Assembly (NCBI GenBank): GCA_903896535.1
Contig: CAITYE010000146.1
Span: 1 to 40,683 of the forward strand
DNA from: an uncultured Paracraurococcus sp.
GTDB taxonomy: Bacteria; Pseudomonadota; Alphaproteobacteria; Acetobacterales; Acetobacteraceae
Direction: 5' to 3'
DNA: 40,683 nt
The notes beneath the pieces were generated by a model, which was not told where the DNA came from, did no database searches, and was given only the letters and a program-made list of their open reading frames with translations. Positions 15,518 through 24,382 of this stretch are shown here, in pieces. How positions within the stretch are numbered: position 1 is the first letter of the stretch; each line of letters opens with the position of its first letter. The position numbers and the translations under genes were made by a program.

Positions 15518-16453
15518 CTATTCCGGTTGCACGCCGAGCGATTTCAGCACCACGGCGTGGTCATCGTAATGCGCCCGCAGCCGCGCCGCAAAATCCGCCT
15601 GGCCCAGATATTCCGGCAGCACTGCCCAGCGTATCGCCATGGTCTTGAAGGCCTCGGTCCGCATCCCGGCGGCACAGGCGGCTTCCAGCCGGGCGAGAAG
15701 CGGCGCCGGCGTCCCGCGCGGCGCGTAGAGACCTCCCGCGGAGAGTTCCACCGCCTCGATCCCCTGCTCGCGCGCGGTCGGAACATCGGGGAAATCCGGG
15801 TGGCGGCGGAGGGAGAAGGTGCCGATCAGGCGCATCTCGCCATTCCGGACCATGGGCGCGGCGGAGGCGACGACGACCGCCCCGGCATCCAGCCGGCCCG
15901 CCCTTACTTCCAGCAACGCCTGGGCATCGGCGCGATAGGGCACATGCACATATTCGCCGCCCATCGCCCTGGCGATGCGGGCGATGCCGATGGCAGGCGC
16001 TGAATTCGGGCCGGGCGAGCCGTAGCTGACCGGCCGGCGCTTTGCTTCGGCGACCAGGTCGTTCAGCGATCGCCAGGGGCTGTCGGCGCGGACGGCGACG
16101 CCCAGGATATTCTCGGTCACGTTGCAGATCGGCGCGATCGCCTCCGGCCCCAGGCCAGTATCCTTCACCAGATGCGGCTGGATGGTCAGCGGCACCAGCG
16201 CGGAGAACGCCAAGGTGTAGCCATCCGGTGCGCTGGCCGCGAGGACGCGCAACCCGACCACGCCCGACCCGCCCTCTCGGTTCACCAGCACGACAGGCTG
16301 GCCGAGATCGGCTGCCATGCCCTCGGCCAAGGCGCGGCTGACCGCATCGGCCTGGCTCCCGGTGGCGTAGGGATTGATTAGGGTGATCGGCCGATCCGGC
16401 CAGGCCAGCGCGGGGGACGAGAGCAGCAGGCAGGCCAGCAGCCAACGCTTCAT
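15518..16453 (-). CDS. Bug family tripartite tricarboxylate transporter binding protein (second of a pair)
   Basis: The 311-residue protein begins MKRWLLACLLLSSPALAWPDRP, a signal peptide followed by the Bug-family opening PDRPITLINPYATGSQADAVSRALAEGMAADLGQPVVLVNREGGSGVVG. The AASAPDGYTLAFS segment is also typical. Bug proteins bind carboxylates in the periplasm for TctAB-type or other uptake. No tctA or tctB gene is in the window, as is common for orphan Bug genes. Its start overlaps the stop of the upstream paralogue (ATGA at 16450–16453). Both end in the same GVQPE tail, indicating a tandem duplication. Confidence 0.92.
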   Translation of the reverse strand: MKRWLLACLLLSSPALAWPDRPITLINPYATGSQADAVSRALAEGMAADLGQPVVLVNREGGSGVVGLRVLAASAPDGYTLAFSALVPLTIQPHLVKDTGLGPEAIAPICNVTENILGVAVRADSPWRSLNDLVAEAKRRPVSYGSPGPNSAPAIGIARIARAMGGEYVHVPYRADAQALLEVRAGRLDAGAVVVASAAPMVRNGEMRLIGTFSLRRHPDFPDVPTAREQGIEAVELSAGGLYAPRGTPAPLLARLEAACAAGMRTEAFKTMAIRWAVLPEYLGQADFAARLRAHYDDHAVVLKSLGVQPE

Positions 16454-17403
16454 TCGGGTTGCACCCCCATCGCCTGCAGGATTTTGCCGGCCGTGCCGTA
16501 TTCCCGCGCCAGCAGCGCCGTGAAGCCGGCGCGGTCGCGGTAATCGGCGACGATGCCGAAGCGTTCCACCGCGCGCTGCCAGGGCGCGGCGCGCATCGCC
16601 TCGGCGCAGGCGGCTTCCAGCTTGGCCAGGATCGGCGCCGGCGTCCCCTTCGGCGCCAGCATCCCGGCATAGGACATCTGCTCGGCCGCGATACCCTGTT
16701 CCGGGAAGGTCGGCGCGTTCGGAAAGGCCGGGTAGCGCCGGTCGGCGAAGACGCCGATCAGCCGCAATTGGCCGGCTTCGATCTGCGGCGTGGCGTTGGC
16801 CAGCATGGTCGCGGCGAAATCCAGCCGCCCGCCCAGCACATCCGCCAAGGACGCACCATCGCTGCGATAGGCGACGGAATCATATTCCCCGCCCGCCGCC
16901 TGTTGCAGCTTCACCACGCCGAGCGCCGAGAGTGAAAGTTGCCCGGTGGTGCCGTAGACCAGCCGCTTCGCCTTGGCCGCCGCGATCAGCCCGGCGCCGT
17001 CGCGGAAGGGGCTGTCCGCGCGCACCACCACGCCCAGCATATTGGCGGAGATGTTGCAGATCGGCGCCACCGCATCGGGGTTGAGGCCGGTATCCTTCAC
17101 GATCCAGGGCTGGGCGGTGATGGCGGTCATCGGCCCGATCAAGAGCGTGTAGCCATCGGGGGCGCTGGTCGCCAGCGCCCGGGTGCCGACCACCCCCGCG
17201 GCACCATCGCGGTTGACCACCGGGAAGGCTTGCCCGAAGCGGACGGCGAAGGCTTCGGCGATCGCCCGAGCGGTGGCGTCGGACGCCGTGCCCGGTCCGT
17301 AATTGTGAATGATCGTCACCGGCCGTTCCGGATATTCCGCTCTGGCCGGCAGGATGATGGCGGCAGCCAGCAGCAAGCTGGCCAGCATGGCCTGGGGTGG
17401 CAT
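16450..17403 (-). CDS. Bug family tripartite tricarboxylate transporter binding protein (first of a pair)
   Basis: The 317-residue protein has a signal peptide (MLASLLLAAAIILPARAEYPERP) and the Bug motifs YPERPVTIIHNYGPGTASDATARAIAEAF, NRDGAAGVVGTRALATSAPDGYTLL and GGRLDFAATMLANATPQI. It is the promoter-proximal gene of the leftward operon Bug–Bug–cyclase–DadA. AGGGAGAAGCGC precedes the ATG. Its binding-pocket loops differ from the downstream paralogue (for example PGTAS against ATGSQ), so the two may bind different ligands. It lies divergent from gabD across a 110-base gap. Confidence 0.92.
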   Translation of the reverse strand: MPPQAMLASLLLAAAIILPARAEYPERPVTIIHNYGPGTASDATARAIAEAFAVRFGQAFPVVNRDGAAGVVGTRALATSAPDGYTLLIGPMTAITAQPWIVKDTGLNPDAVAPICNISANMLGVVVRADSPFRDGAGLIAAAKAKRLVYGTTGQLSLSALGVVKLQQAAGGEYDSVAYRSDGASLADVLGGRLDFAATMLANATPQIEAGQLRLIGVFADRRYPAFPNAPTFPEQGIAAEQMSYAGMLAPKGTPAPILAKLEAACAEAMRAAPWQRAVERFGIVADYRDRAGFTALLAREYGTAGKILQAMGVQPE

Positions 17404-17436
17404 GCGCTTCTCCCTGTGTTCCTTGTGGTTGCCGCC

Positions 17437-17465
17437 AGCCTATGCCGATGCCTGCTGGCTGACAA
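17437..17465 (-). promoter_or_regulatory. Candidate promoter of the Bug–cyclase–DadA operon
   Basis: On the minus strand TTGTCA (-35, 17460–17465) is followed after 17 bases by TAGGCT (-10, 17437–17442). The -35 matches consensus at five positions and the -10 at three. Predicted transcription would start near 17430, about 27 bases before the ATG. Its -35 overlaps that of the divergent gabD promoter candidate. Confidence 0.4.
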
Positions 17466-17486
17466 AGTACCAACGCCTGCTATCCT
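17459..17486 (+). promoter_or_regulatory. Candidate promoter of the gabD operon
   Basis: CTGACA (-35, 17459–17464) is followed after 16 bases by TATCCT (-10, 17481–17486). The hexamers match consensus at five and four positions. Start of transcription near 17493 would leave a leader of about 20 bases containing GGAAGGAA, a good ribosome-binding site before ATG 17514. Confidence 0.45.
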
Positions 17487-17513
17487 CCAATCCAAAGGGA
17501 AGGAACCAGCCCC

Positions 17514-18992
17514 ATGCTCGACGCCATTGCCCAGCTGCCGCTGAAGGACTCCGCGCTGTTCCGCCAGGCCAATTACATCGACGGCCAATGGGTGCAGGCC
17601 GATAGCGGCCGCAGCATAGAGGTCCGCAATCCCGCCAATGGCGAATTGGTCGGCATGGTGCCGGCGATGGGCGCTGCCGAGACCCGCCGGGCGATCGAGG
17701 CGGCGCACGCCGCGCTGGCGGGTTGGCGGGCCATGCTGGCGAAGGACCGCGCCGCCATTCTGCGCCGGCTCTTTGACCTGATGATCGCCCATACCGACGA
17801 TCTGGCGGCGATCATGACTGCCGAACAGGGCAAGCCGCTGGCCGAAAGCAAGGGCGAGATTGCCTATGCCGCCAGCTTCATCGAATGGTTCGCCGAGGAA
17901 GCCAAGCGGGTCTACGGCGAGACCATCCCGCAGAATGCCAAGGGCCGTCGCATCATCGTGACGAAGGAGCCGATCGGCGTTTTCGCGGCGATCACGCCCT
18001 GGAACTTCCCCGCCGCCATGATCACCCGCAAGACCGGCCCCGGCTGGGCCGCCGGCTGCACCGGCGTGATCCGCCCGGCCAGCCAGACGCCGTTCTCGGC
18101 GCTGGCCATCGCCGTGCTGGCGGAACGGGCCGGCATGCCGAAGGGCGTCTGCAATGTGATCACCGGGCCGAGCGGCCCGATGGGCGATGAACTGACCGGC
18201 AATCCCCTGGTCCGCAAGCTGACCTTCACCGGCAGCACCGAGGTGGGCCGCACGCTGCTCGCCAAATGCGCTGCGACCATCAAGAAGACCTCGATGGAGT
18301 TGGGCGGCAATGCGCCCTTCATCGTGTTCGACGATGCCGATCTGGATGCCGCGGTGCAGGGGGCGATGGCGTCCAAATACCGCAACACCGGCCAGACCTG
18401 CGTCTGCGCCAATCGCCTGCTGGTGCAGGACGGCGTCTACGACGCCTTCGCCGCCAAGCTGCAGGCGGCGGTGGAAGCGCTGAAGGTCGGCAATGGGATG
18501 GAGCCGGGCGTCACCCAGGGCCCGCTGATCAATCCGGAGGCGGTGAAAAAGGTGGAGGAGCACATCGCGGATGCGGTGAAGCGCGGCGCGACGGTCGTCA
18601 CCGGCGGCAAGCGGCACGGCAATGGCGGCAATTTCTTCGAGCCGACCATCCTGGCCAATGTACCGACCGAGGCGATGATCTTCTCGGAAGAAACCTTCGG
18701 CCCGGTGGCACCGCTGTTCCGCTTCAAGACCGAGGAGGAAGCGATTCGGCTGGCCAATGACACCCCCTTCGGGCTCGCGGCCTATTTCTACGCCCGCGAT
18801 ATCGGCCGCATCTTCCGTGTGGCCGAGGGGATCGAGAGCGGGATGATCGGCATCAATGAAGGCATCATCTCGACCGAGGTGGCGCCCTTCGGCGGCGTCA
18901 AGGAAAGCGGGCTCGGCCGCGAGGGCAGCCTCTATGGCATCGACGAGTATCTGGAAGTGAAGTACCTGGCGCTGGGCGGCATCGGCACGTGA
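17514..18992 (+). CDS. gabD: Succinate-semialdehyde dehydrogenase (GabD type)
   Basis: The 492-residue aldehyde dehydrogenase closely follows E. coli GabD throughout, for example LTFTGSTEVGRTLL, MELGGNAPFIVFDDADLD, NTGQTCVCANRLLVQDGVYD and APFGGVKESGLGREGS. It oxidises succinate semialdehyde to succinate with NAD(P)+. Catalytic Asn164, Glu262 and Cys296 are present. One key position is unusual: the lysine of the LKPASQTP segment that contacts the cofactor is Arg187 (VIRPASQTP), and the preceding GPALAAG is GPGWAAG. This may alter cofactor use. A strong ribosome-binding site precedes ATG 17514. The stop overlaps the GTG start of the MaoC gene. Confidence 0.92.
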   Translation: MLDAIAQLPLKDSALFRQANYIDGQWVQADSGRSIEVRNPANGELVGMVPAMGAAETRRAIEAAHAALAGWRAMLAKDRAAILRRLFDLMIAHTDDLAAIMTAEQGKPLAESKGEIAYAASFIEWFAEEAKRVYGETIPQNAKGRRIIVTKEPIGVFAAITPWNFPAAMITRKTGPGWAAGCTGVIRPASQTPFSALAIAVLAERAGMPKGVCNVITGPSGPMGDELTGNPLVRKLTFTGSTEVGRTLLAKCAATIKKTSMELGGNAPFIVFDDADLDAAVQGAMASKYRNTGQTCVCANRLLVQDGVYDAFAAKLQAAVEALKVGNGMEPGVTQGPLINPEAVKKVEEHIADAVKRGATVVTGGKRHGNGGNFFEPTILANVPTEAMIFSEETFGPVAPLFRFKTEEEAIRLANDTPFGLAAYFYARDIGRIFRVAEGIESGMIGINEGIISTEVAPFGGVKESGLGREGSLYGIDEYLEVKYLALGGIGT

Positions 18993-19456
18993 CGCCGGCG
19001 CCGCTCTTTCTGGAAGACCTCGCCATCGGGCAGGTCTTCCAGGCGGGGCCGCTGACGGTGGCGGCGGAGGAGATCATCGCCTTCGCCCGCCAATACGATA
19101 ACCAGCCCTTCCACACCGACCCCGTGGCGGCCGCGGCGCATCCGGTCTTTCAGGGGCTGGCGGCCAGCGGCTGGCACACCACCGCCCTGATGATGTCCAT
19201 GGTGACGCAGGCGCTGGGCCATCTGGGCTGGGGCGTGATCGGCGGCGGCGGGGAGTTGTCCTGGGCGCGCCCGGTGCGTCCCGGCGATGCGCTGCGCCTG
19301 GAGATCGAGGTCAAGGAAGTCGCACCCTCTCGCTCTCGCCCCGATCGCGGCAGTGTGCTGGTGGAAAACCGGCTGATCAACCAGCACGGCGAGGTGGTGA
19401 CGCGCTTCACCCCGCGCCTTGTCGTCCCCACCCGCCCGCCTGAGGAACCGGCATGA
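18989..19456 (+). CDS. MaoC family dehydratase
   Basis: The 155-residue protein is a single hot-dog-fold MaoC domain. The active-site region reads FARQYDNQPFHTDPVAAAAHPVFQGLAASGWHT, with the Asp/His pair of R-hydratases, and the later ELSWARPVRPGDALRLEIEV is also typical. Such proteins hydrate enoyl-CoA or related substrates. The start is a GTG overlapping the gabD stop (GTGA), and the stop overlaps the start of the glutathione reductase gene (ATGA), so the three are translationally coupled. Its acyl substrate is unknown. Confidence 0.88.
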   Translation: MTPAPLFLEDLAIGQVFQAGPLTVAAEEIIAFARQYDNQPFHTDPVAAAAHPVFQGLAASGWHTTALMMSMVTQALGHLGWGVIGGGGELSWARPVRPGDALRLEIEVKEVAPSRSRPDRGSVLVENRLINQHGEVVTRFTPRLVVPTRPPEEPA

Positions 19457-20829
19457 GCTACGATTTCGACTTTTTCGTCATCGGCGGTGGCTCGGGCGGC
19501 GTGCGCGCCGCGCGCATCGCCGCGGGCCACGGCGCGCGCGTCGCGGTTGCCGAGGAACGCTTCTGGGGCGGCACCTGCGTCAATGTCGGCTGCGTGCCGA
19601 AGAAGATGATGGTGCAGGCCGCCGAATACGGCGCCTGGGCCGAGGAAGCCCCCGCCTTCGGCTGGGAGATCACCAAGGGCGCCTACGACCTGGCCAAATT
19701 CGCCGCCGTCCGCGATGCCGAAGTCGCGCGGCTTTCGGGCATCTATGGCCGCCTGCTGGAAGGCGCCGGCTGCACCCGGTTCGATGCGCGGGCAACACTG
19801 GTTGGTGCGCATGAGATCCAGGTGGGCGCGCAACGCGTGACCGCGGCACGCATCCTGATCGCCACCGGTGGGCGCGCCACCAAGCTCGACATTCCGGGTG
19901 CTGAGCTGGGCCTCATCTCGGATGACCTCTTTACCTTGCCGGCCATGCCGCGGCGCGTCGCCGTGCTGGGCGCCGGCTATATCGCGCTGGAGTTCGCCTG
20001 CATCCTGCGCGGCCTGGGTGCTGAGGTGGACCTGTTCTATCGCGCCGCCCTGCCGCTGCGCGGCTTCGACGAGGATATCCGTGTGGCGATGGTAGAAGCG
20101 CTCGCCGCCCAGGGCATCCGACTGCGCGCGGAAACCATGCCGGATCGGCTGGACCGCACAGGCCAGGGCATTGCGCTGCGCCAGGGTGGGGCCAGCCTGG
20201 CGGAGGTGGATGCTGTCTTCTTCTGCACCGGCCGGGTGCCAAATACGCGCGGCCTGGGGCTGGAAGCGGCCGGCGTCGCGCTGGCGGCCAATGGGGCGGT
20301 CACGGTCGATGACGACCACTGCACCAGCGTGCCGCACATCTTCGCCGTCGGCGATGCGATCGACCGGGTGAACCTGACGCCAATGGCCACCGCCGCCGGC
20401 CACGCCCTGGCCGATACCCTATTCGGCAACCGGCCGCGCCGCGTCTCCTACGAGAACGTGCCGACCGCGGTCTTCACCAGCCCGCCCATCGGCACGGTCG
20501 GGCTGACCGAGGAGCAGGCCGCCGTGCGTGGCCCGGTGGATGTCTACGTCACCCGCTTCACCCCGATGCGGCATACCATCAGCAAGCGGGAAGGGCGGAA
20601 GACGCTGATGAAGCTGGTGGTCTGCCAGCGCAGCCAGAAGGTGCTCGGCGCGCATATGCTGGGTGAGGACGCCGGGGAGATCATGCAGGGCGTTGGCATC
20701 GCGATCGTCGCCGGGGCCACTAAGCAGGATTTCGACCGGACCATCGGCATCCACCCGAGCGCGGCGGAGGAGTTCGTCACGCTGCGCACCCGGACGCGCG
20801 AGGCAGGCATCGCCAAGGCGGCGGAATAG
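19453..20829 (+). CDS. gor: Glutathione-disulfide reductase
   Basis: This NADPH-dependent flavoenzyme reduces oxidised glutathione. The FAD fold starts at residue 7 (FFVIGGGSGGVRAARIA). The redox-active disulfide is Cys42/Cys47 in GGTCVNVGCVPKK. The NADPH fold has VLGAGYIALEFACILRGLG, and the C-terminal dimer domain carries the catalytic His–Glu pair in IGIHPSAAEEFV. Length (458) is usual for alphaproteobacterial Gor. NADPH specificity is presumed from family. It is the third gene of the gabD–maoC–gor operon, overlapping maoC by four bases. Confidence 0.93.
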   Translation: MSYDFDFFVIGGGSGGVRAARIAAGHGARVAVAEERFWGGTCVNVGCVPKKMMVQAAEYGAWAEEAPAFGWEITKGAYDLAKFAAVRDAEVARLSGIYGRLLEGAGCTRFDARATLVGAHEIQVGAQRVTAARILIATGGRATKLDIPGAELGLISDDLFTLPAMPRRVAVLGAGYIALEFACILRGLGAEVDLFYRAALPLRGFDEDIRVAMVEALAAQGIRLRAETMPDRLDRTGQGIALRQGGASLAEVDAVFFCTGRVPNTRGLGLEAAGVALAANGAVTVDDDHCTSVPHIFAVGDAIDRVNLTPMATAAGHALADTLFGNRPRRVSYENVPTAVFTSPPIGTVGLTEEQAAVRGPVDVYVTRFTPMRHTISKREGRKTLMKLVVCQRSQKVLGAHMLGEDAGEIMQGVGIAIVAGATKQDFDRTIGIHPSAAEEFVTLRTRTREAGIAKAAE

Positions 20830-20904
20830 GCCAACCGGGGCTTTCCAGCCCGCCGCCCGGACCGCTATGGTCATCGCCCAGTCACATAACACATAGAGAC
20901 GACC

Positions 20905-22284
20905 ATGGTTGCGCGTCACTGGCACCCTGCCTCCTGGCGGGAGATGCCGATCCGGCAGGTGCCCGAATACCCCGATCCGGCGAAACTCGCCGAGGCTGAG
21001 ATGCGCTTGTCGCGCTTCCCGCCGCTGGTTTTCGCCGGTGAGGCGCGGCGCCTGCAAGCCTCGCTGGCCAAGGCCGGCGATGGTCAGGCCTTCGTGCTGC
21101 AGGGCGGCGATTGCGCGGAAAGCTTTGCCGATTTCACCGCCAACATCATCCGCGACACCTTCCGGGTGCTGCTGCAGATGGCGGTCGTGCTGACTTTCGG
21201 TGGCGGGACGCCGGTGGTGAAGCTCGGCCGCATGGCCGGGCAGTTCGCCAAGCCCCGGTCCTCGGATTCCGAGACGAAGGACGGCGTCACGCTGCCCTCC
21301 TATCGGGGCGACATCATCAACGGGCCGGATTTCTCCGCCGCCGCGCGCATCCCCGACCCGGCGCGCATGGAATTCGCCTATCTGCAATCGGCCGGGACGC
21401 TGAACCTGCTGCGCGCCTTCGCGACCGGCGGCTATGCCGACCTGCACCAGGTGCATCGCTGGAACCTCGGCTTTGTCGCGCGCAGCCCGCTGGCCGATCG
21501 CTACGCCGACCTTGCCAGCCGGATCGATGAGACGCTGGGCTTCATGCAGGCCTGCGGCATGTCCGACCTGCCGCAGGTGCGGGAGACGGATTTCTACACC
21601 AGCCATGAAAGCCTGCTGCTGCCCTATGAGCAGGCGCTGACCCGCGTCGATTCGACCACCGGCGATCACTATGCCTGTTCGGCGCATTTCCTCTGGATCG
21701 GTGACCGCACCCGTCAGCCGGATGGCGCACATGTGGAGTTCCTGCGCGGCGTGAAGAATCCCATCGGCATGAAGGTCGGGCCCAGCATGGACCCCGACGA
21801 ACTGGTGCGGCTGACCGAAATCCTCAACCCGGCCAATGCCAAGGGCCGGCTGACGCTGATTTCCCGCATGGGCGCGGACAAGCTGGAAGCCAAGCTACCG
21901 CCCCTGTTGCGGGCGGTGAAGCGAGCGGGGCGGGAAGTGGTCTGGCTGTCCGATCCCATGCATGGGAACACCACCACGGTCGGCCGCTACAAGACCCGGC
22001 CCTTCGATGCCGTGCTGACCGAGGTCCGCCGCTTCTTCGACTGCCACGCGGCGGAGGGCACCCAGCCGGGCGGCGTGCATGTCGAGATGACCGGCCAGGA
22101 GGTGACCGAATGCCTCGGCGGCGCGCACCGCTTGAGCGAGGCCGATCTGGCGCTGCGCTATGAGACCTTCTGCGATCCGCGGCTGAACGCCGAGCAATCG
22201 CTGGAACTCGCCTTCCTCATCGCCGAGGAGTTGAAGGCCCGCCGCGCCCCAAGCACCGGCCTGCCGGCGCAGGCCGCCCAGTAA
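20905..22284 (+). CDS. aroG: Class II 3-deoxy-7-phosphoheptulonate (DAHP) synthase
   Basis: The enzyme joins phosphoenolpyruvate and erythrose-4-phosphate in the first step of the shikimate pathway. The sequence is of the plant-like class II type: [19 protein letters not shown] at the N-terminus, [15 protein letters not shown] (metal/substrate cysteine), [25 protein letters not shown], the Asp/His-rich [16 protein letters not shown] and [11 protein letters not shown]. Length (459) is normal. ATG 20905 follows GAGACGACC, a weak ribosome-binding site. The stop shares a base with the next start (TAATG), so it is coupled with the nicotinate phosphoribosyltransferase gene. The symbol for class II enzymes varies between genomes. 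Confidence 0.93.
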   Translation: MVARHWHPASWREMPIRQVPEYPDPAKLAEAEMRLSRFPPLVFAGEARRLQASLAKAGDGQAFVLQGGDCAESFADFTANIIRDTFRVLLQMAVVLTFGGGTPVVKLGRMAGQFAKPRSSDSETKDGVTLPSYRGDIINGPDFSAAARIPDPARMEFAYLQSAGTLNLLRAFATGGYADLHQVHRWNLGFVARSPLADRYADLASRIDETLGFMQACGMSDLPQVRETDFYTSHESLLLPYEQALTRVDSTTGDHYACSAHFLWIGDRTRQPDGAHVEFLRGVKNPIGMKVGPSMDPDELVRLTEILNPANAKGRLTLISRMGADKLEAKLPPLLRAVKRAGREVVWLSDPMHGNTTTVGRYKTRPFDAVLTEVRRFFDCHAAEGTQPGGVHVEMTGQEVTECLGGAHRLSEADLALRYETFCDPRLNAEQSLELAFLIAEELKARRAPSTGLPAQAAQ

Positions 22285-23456
22285 TGGCCGCCGGCGCGTC
22301 GCCCGATCGCCGCATCGATGCGGCGATCGCCGCGCGCACGGATGCCTATTTCAACCGCACCCGCTCGATCGTGCAGCGCTTCGGCGACAGCCAGGTGACC
22401 TATGCCGTCTTCCTCCGTCGCCCGGTGGTCTCGGCCCCGCGGCTGATGCTGGATTGGCTGGCCGAGGTCGCGCAGGCACGGCAGACCGATTTCGAGATCG
22501 AGGTGATGCATCCGGAGGGCACCTGGGTGGGTGCCGGCGATCCGATCCTCTATCTCACTGGCAGCTTCGTCGCGCTGGCGGATCTGGAAACGCTCTTCCT
22601 CCAGAAGTTGGGCGCGCCCTGCGTGGCCGCGCACAACGCCTATCAGATGTGTCTGGAACTGCCGAAAACCGGCTTCCTGGCGATGGATGCGCGGCATTGC
22701 GCGGGCGCCGATATGGCGGAGATGATGGCCTATGCCGCTTCCGTCGGCAGCGCCGCCGCGCAGCAGGAAGGCGCCAAGGGCTTTATCGGCAACGCCAATG
22801 ACGCGACCGCGCATTGGTTCGGCGCCCCGCGCGGATTTGGCACCATGCCGCATGCGCTGATCGGCTATGCCGGCTCCACGCTGCGCGCCGCGGAGATGTT
22901 CCACGAGACCTTCCCGGAGGAAAACCTCACCGTCCTGGTCGATTATTTCGGGCGAGAGGTCACCGACGGCGTCGCGGTCTGCCATCGCTTCCCGGAACTG
23001 GCGGCGGCGGGGCGGTTGGCGGTGCGGCTGGATACCCATGGTGGGCGCTTCCTGGAAGGGCTCGACCCGGCGGCCAGCTATGCCGTGCTGGAACGCCACG
23101 CGCCCGGGGCCATCCGCCGCTATCGCAGTGAGACCGAGTTGCGCCACCTGGTCGGCACCGGCGTTTCGGCCAGCGCGGTCTGGAAGATGCGCGAAGCCCT
23201 GCATACCGCTGGCTTCCCCAAGGTGCGGATCGTCGCCTCCTCTGGCTTCAATACCCAGAAGTGTCGGGTGATGGCGGAAGCGCGGGCGCCGATTGATATC
23301 GTCGGCACCGGCAGCTTCATCCCTGAAATCTGGTCGGAGACCTACGCCACCGCCGATATCGTCGCCTATGACGGCAAGCCACGGGTCAAGATCGGTCGCG
23401 AATTCCTGCTGCGCCACAATGGCGAGCGCAAGCGCCAGGGGGGCGCGGTCGGCTGA
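22284..23456 (+). CDS. pncB: Nicotinate phosphoribosyltransferase
   Basis: The 390-residue protein matches the alphaproteobacterial nicotinate phosphoribosyltransferase type, which makes nicotinate mononucleotide for NAD salvage. Recognisable segments are RTDAYFNRTRSIVQRFGD (substrate tyrosine region), MDARHCAGADMAEM, GFIGNANDATAHWFG, GTMPHALIGYAG, VRLDTHGGRFLEG and GTGSFIPEIW near the phosphoribosyl-pyrophosphate site. It starts one base inside the upstream stop and is followed by a permease and then nadE, so two NAD-making enzymes flank a transporter. A role in a related base salvage cannot be excluded from sequence. Confidence 0.88.
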   Translation: MAAGASPDRRIDAAIAARTDAYFNRTRSIVQRFGDSQVTYAVFLRRPVVSAPRLMLDWLAEVAQARQTDFEIEVMHPEGTWVGAGDPILYLTGSFVALADLETLFLQKLGAPCVAAHNAYQMCLELPKTGFLAMDARHCAGADMAEMMAYAASVGSAAAQQEGAKGFIGNANDATAHWFGAPRGFGTMPHALIGYAGSTLRAAEMFHETFPEENLTVLVDYFGREVTDGVAVCHRFPELAAAGRLAVRLDTHGGRFLEGLDPAASYAVLERHAPGAIRRYRSETELRHLVGTGVSASAVWKMREALHTAGFPKVRIVASSGFNTQKCRVMAEARAPIDIVGTGSFIPEIWSETYATADIVAYDGKPRVKIGREFLLRHNGERKRQGGAVG

Positions 23457-23476
23457 CCGGCGCGGTTTCCCCCGCC

Positions 23477-24337
23477 TTGCTCGGCTGGGGCTTCGCCGGC
23501 GTTCAACTGCTTCTCTGGGTCGGCTTCCACCTGATCACCCGGCTCTATTCCAGGGATTCGCTGACGCCGTGGGACCTGCTGCTGCTGCGCGCGCTGGGCG
23601 GCTTCGTGGTGACCCTGCCGTTGCTGCTCTGGCGCGGCCCGCCCCGGCTGCCATCCCGCCAGATGATCGCCGTGGTGGCGCTTGCGGGGTTCGGCTTCCC
23701 GGTCGGCGCCTATGCCGGCTATGCGCTGGCGCCGACGGCGCATGGCGCCTTGCTGCTCGCTGGTTCCCTGCCCTTGGTCACGGCGCTGCTGGGTTGGGTG
23801 CTGGGCTGGACGCGCATCGGCCTGGGGCGGGGGCTGAGCCTCATCGGCATCGTCGCGGGCACGGCGCTGCTCACCCTCTCGGGCGGCACCGCCGCCGGGC
23901 CGGGGGCCTGGATCGGCGATCTGCTGTTCATCGCGGGCAATAGCGCCTGGGCGCTCTATACGCTGCTCGCCGCCCGCTGGCGGCTTGCGGCGGTGGATGC
24001 GGCGATGGCCTTCGGGCTTTGCGTGGCGCCGATCTATGTGCCGATCTTCCTGCTGTTCGATCTGCCCTCGAACCTCGGCCAGGTGCCCTGGTCGACGATC
24101 CTGTTGAACCTGGTCTTCCAGGGCATGCTGTCAGGAGTGCTGAACGGCATCGTCTACACCCAATGCGTCCGGCTGCTGGGGCCGGGGATGACGACGCTGG
24201 TGGGCGCCATGGTGCCGGCCATCGCCGCCAGCCTCGCCTGGCCCCTGCTGGGCGAGACGCTGGGCCCGCCGGCGATTGCGGGCATCGCCATGGTCACGCT
24301 GGCGACCTTGGCCGGGGCGCGCTGGGCCGGACGGTGA
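23477..24337 (+). CDS. DMT superfamily (EamA) transporter
   Basis: The protein is about 286 residues and nearly all hydrophobic, with about ten transmembrane helices in two EamA repeats: the first begins GWGFAGVQLLLWVGFHLI, the second WIGDLLFIAGNSAWALYTLLAA. The ATGTALLTLSGGT and MVPAIAASLAWPLLGETLGPPAIAGI segments are typical. Cargo is unknown. The annotated start is a TTG at 23477, which has no ribosome-binding site; an in-frame CTG at 23453 overlaps the pncB stop (CTGA) and lies 9 bases after AGGGGGG, so translation may begin there. It sits between pncB and nadE, 45 bases before the latter. Confidence 0.85.
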   Translation: MLGWGFAGVQLLLWVGFHLITRLYSRDSLTPWDLLLLRALGGFVVTLPLLLWRGPPRLPSRQMIAVVALAGFGFPVGAYAGYALAPTAHGALLLAGSLPLVTALLGWVLGWTRIGLGRGLSLIGIVAGTALLTLSGGTAAGPGAWIGDLLFIAGNSAWALYTLLAARWRLAAVDAAMAFGLCVAPIYVPIFLLFDLPSNLGQVPWSTILLNLVFQGMLSGVLNGIVYTQCVRLLGPGMTTLVGAMVPAIAASLAWPLLGETLGPPAIAGIAMVTLATLAGARWAGR

Positions 24338-24382
24338 AGCGGGCGCGTTGACCCCTTGGGCCGGCGTCCTTAGCTTCCTCCC

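Noticed and set aside
17316-18617. A 433-codon minus-strand frame opposite gabD
   Set aside because: It is the reverse-strand shadow of gabD with no family motifs and the composition of an artefact.
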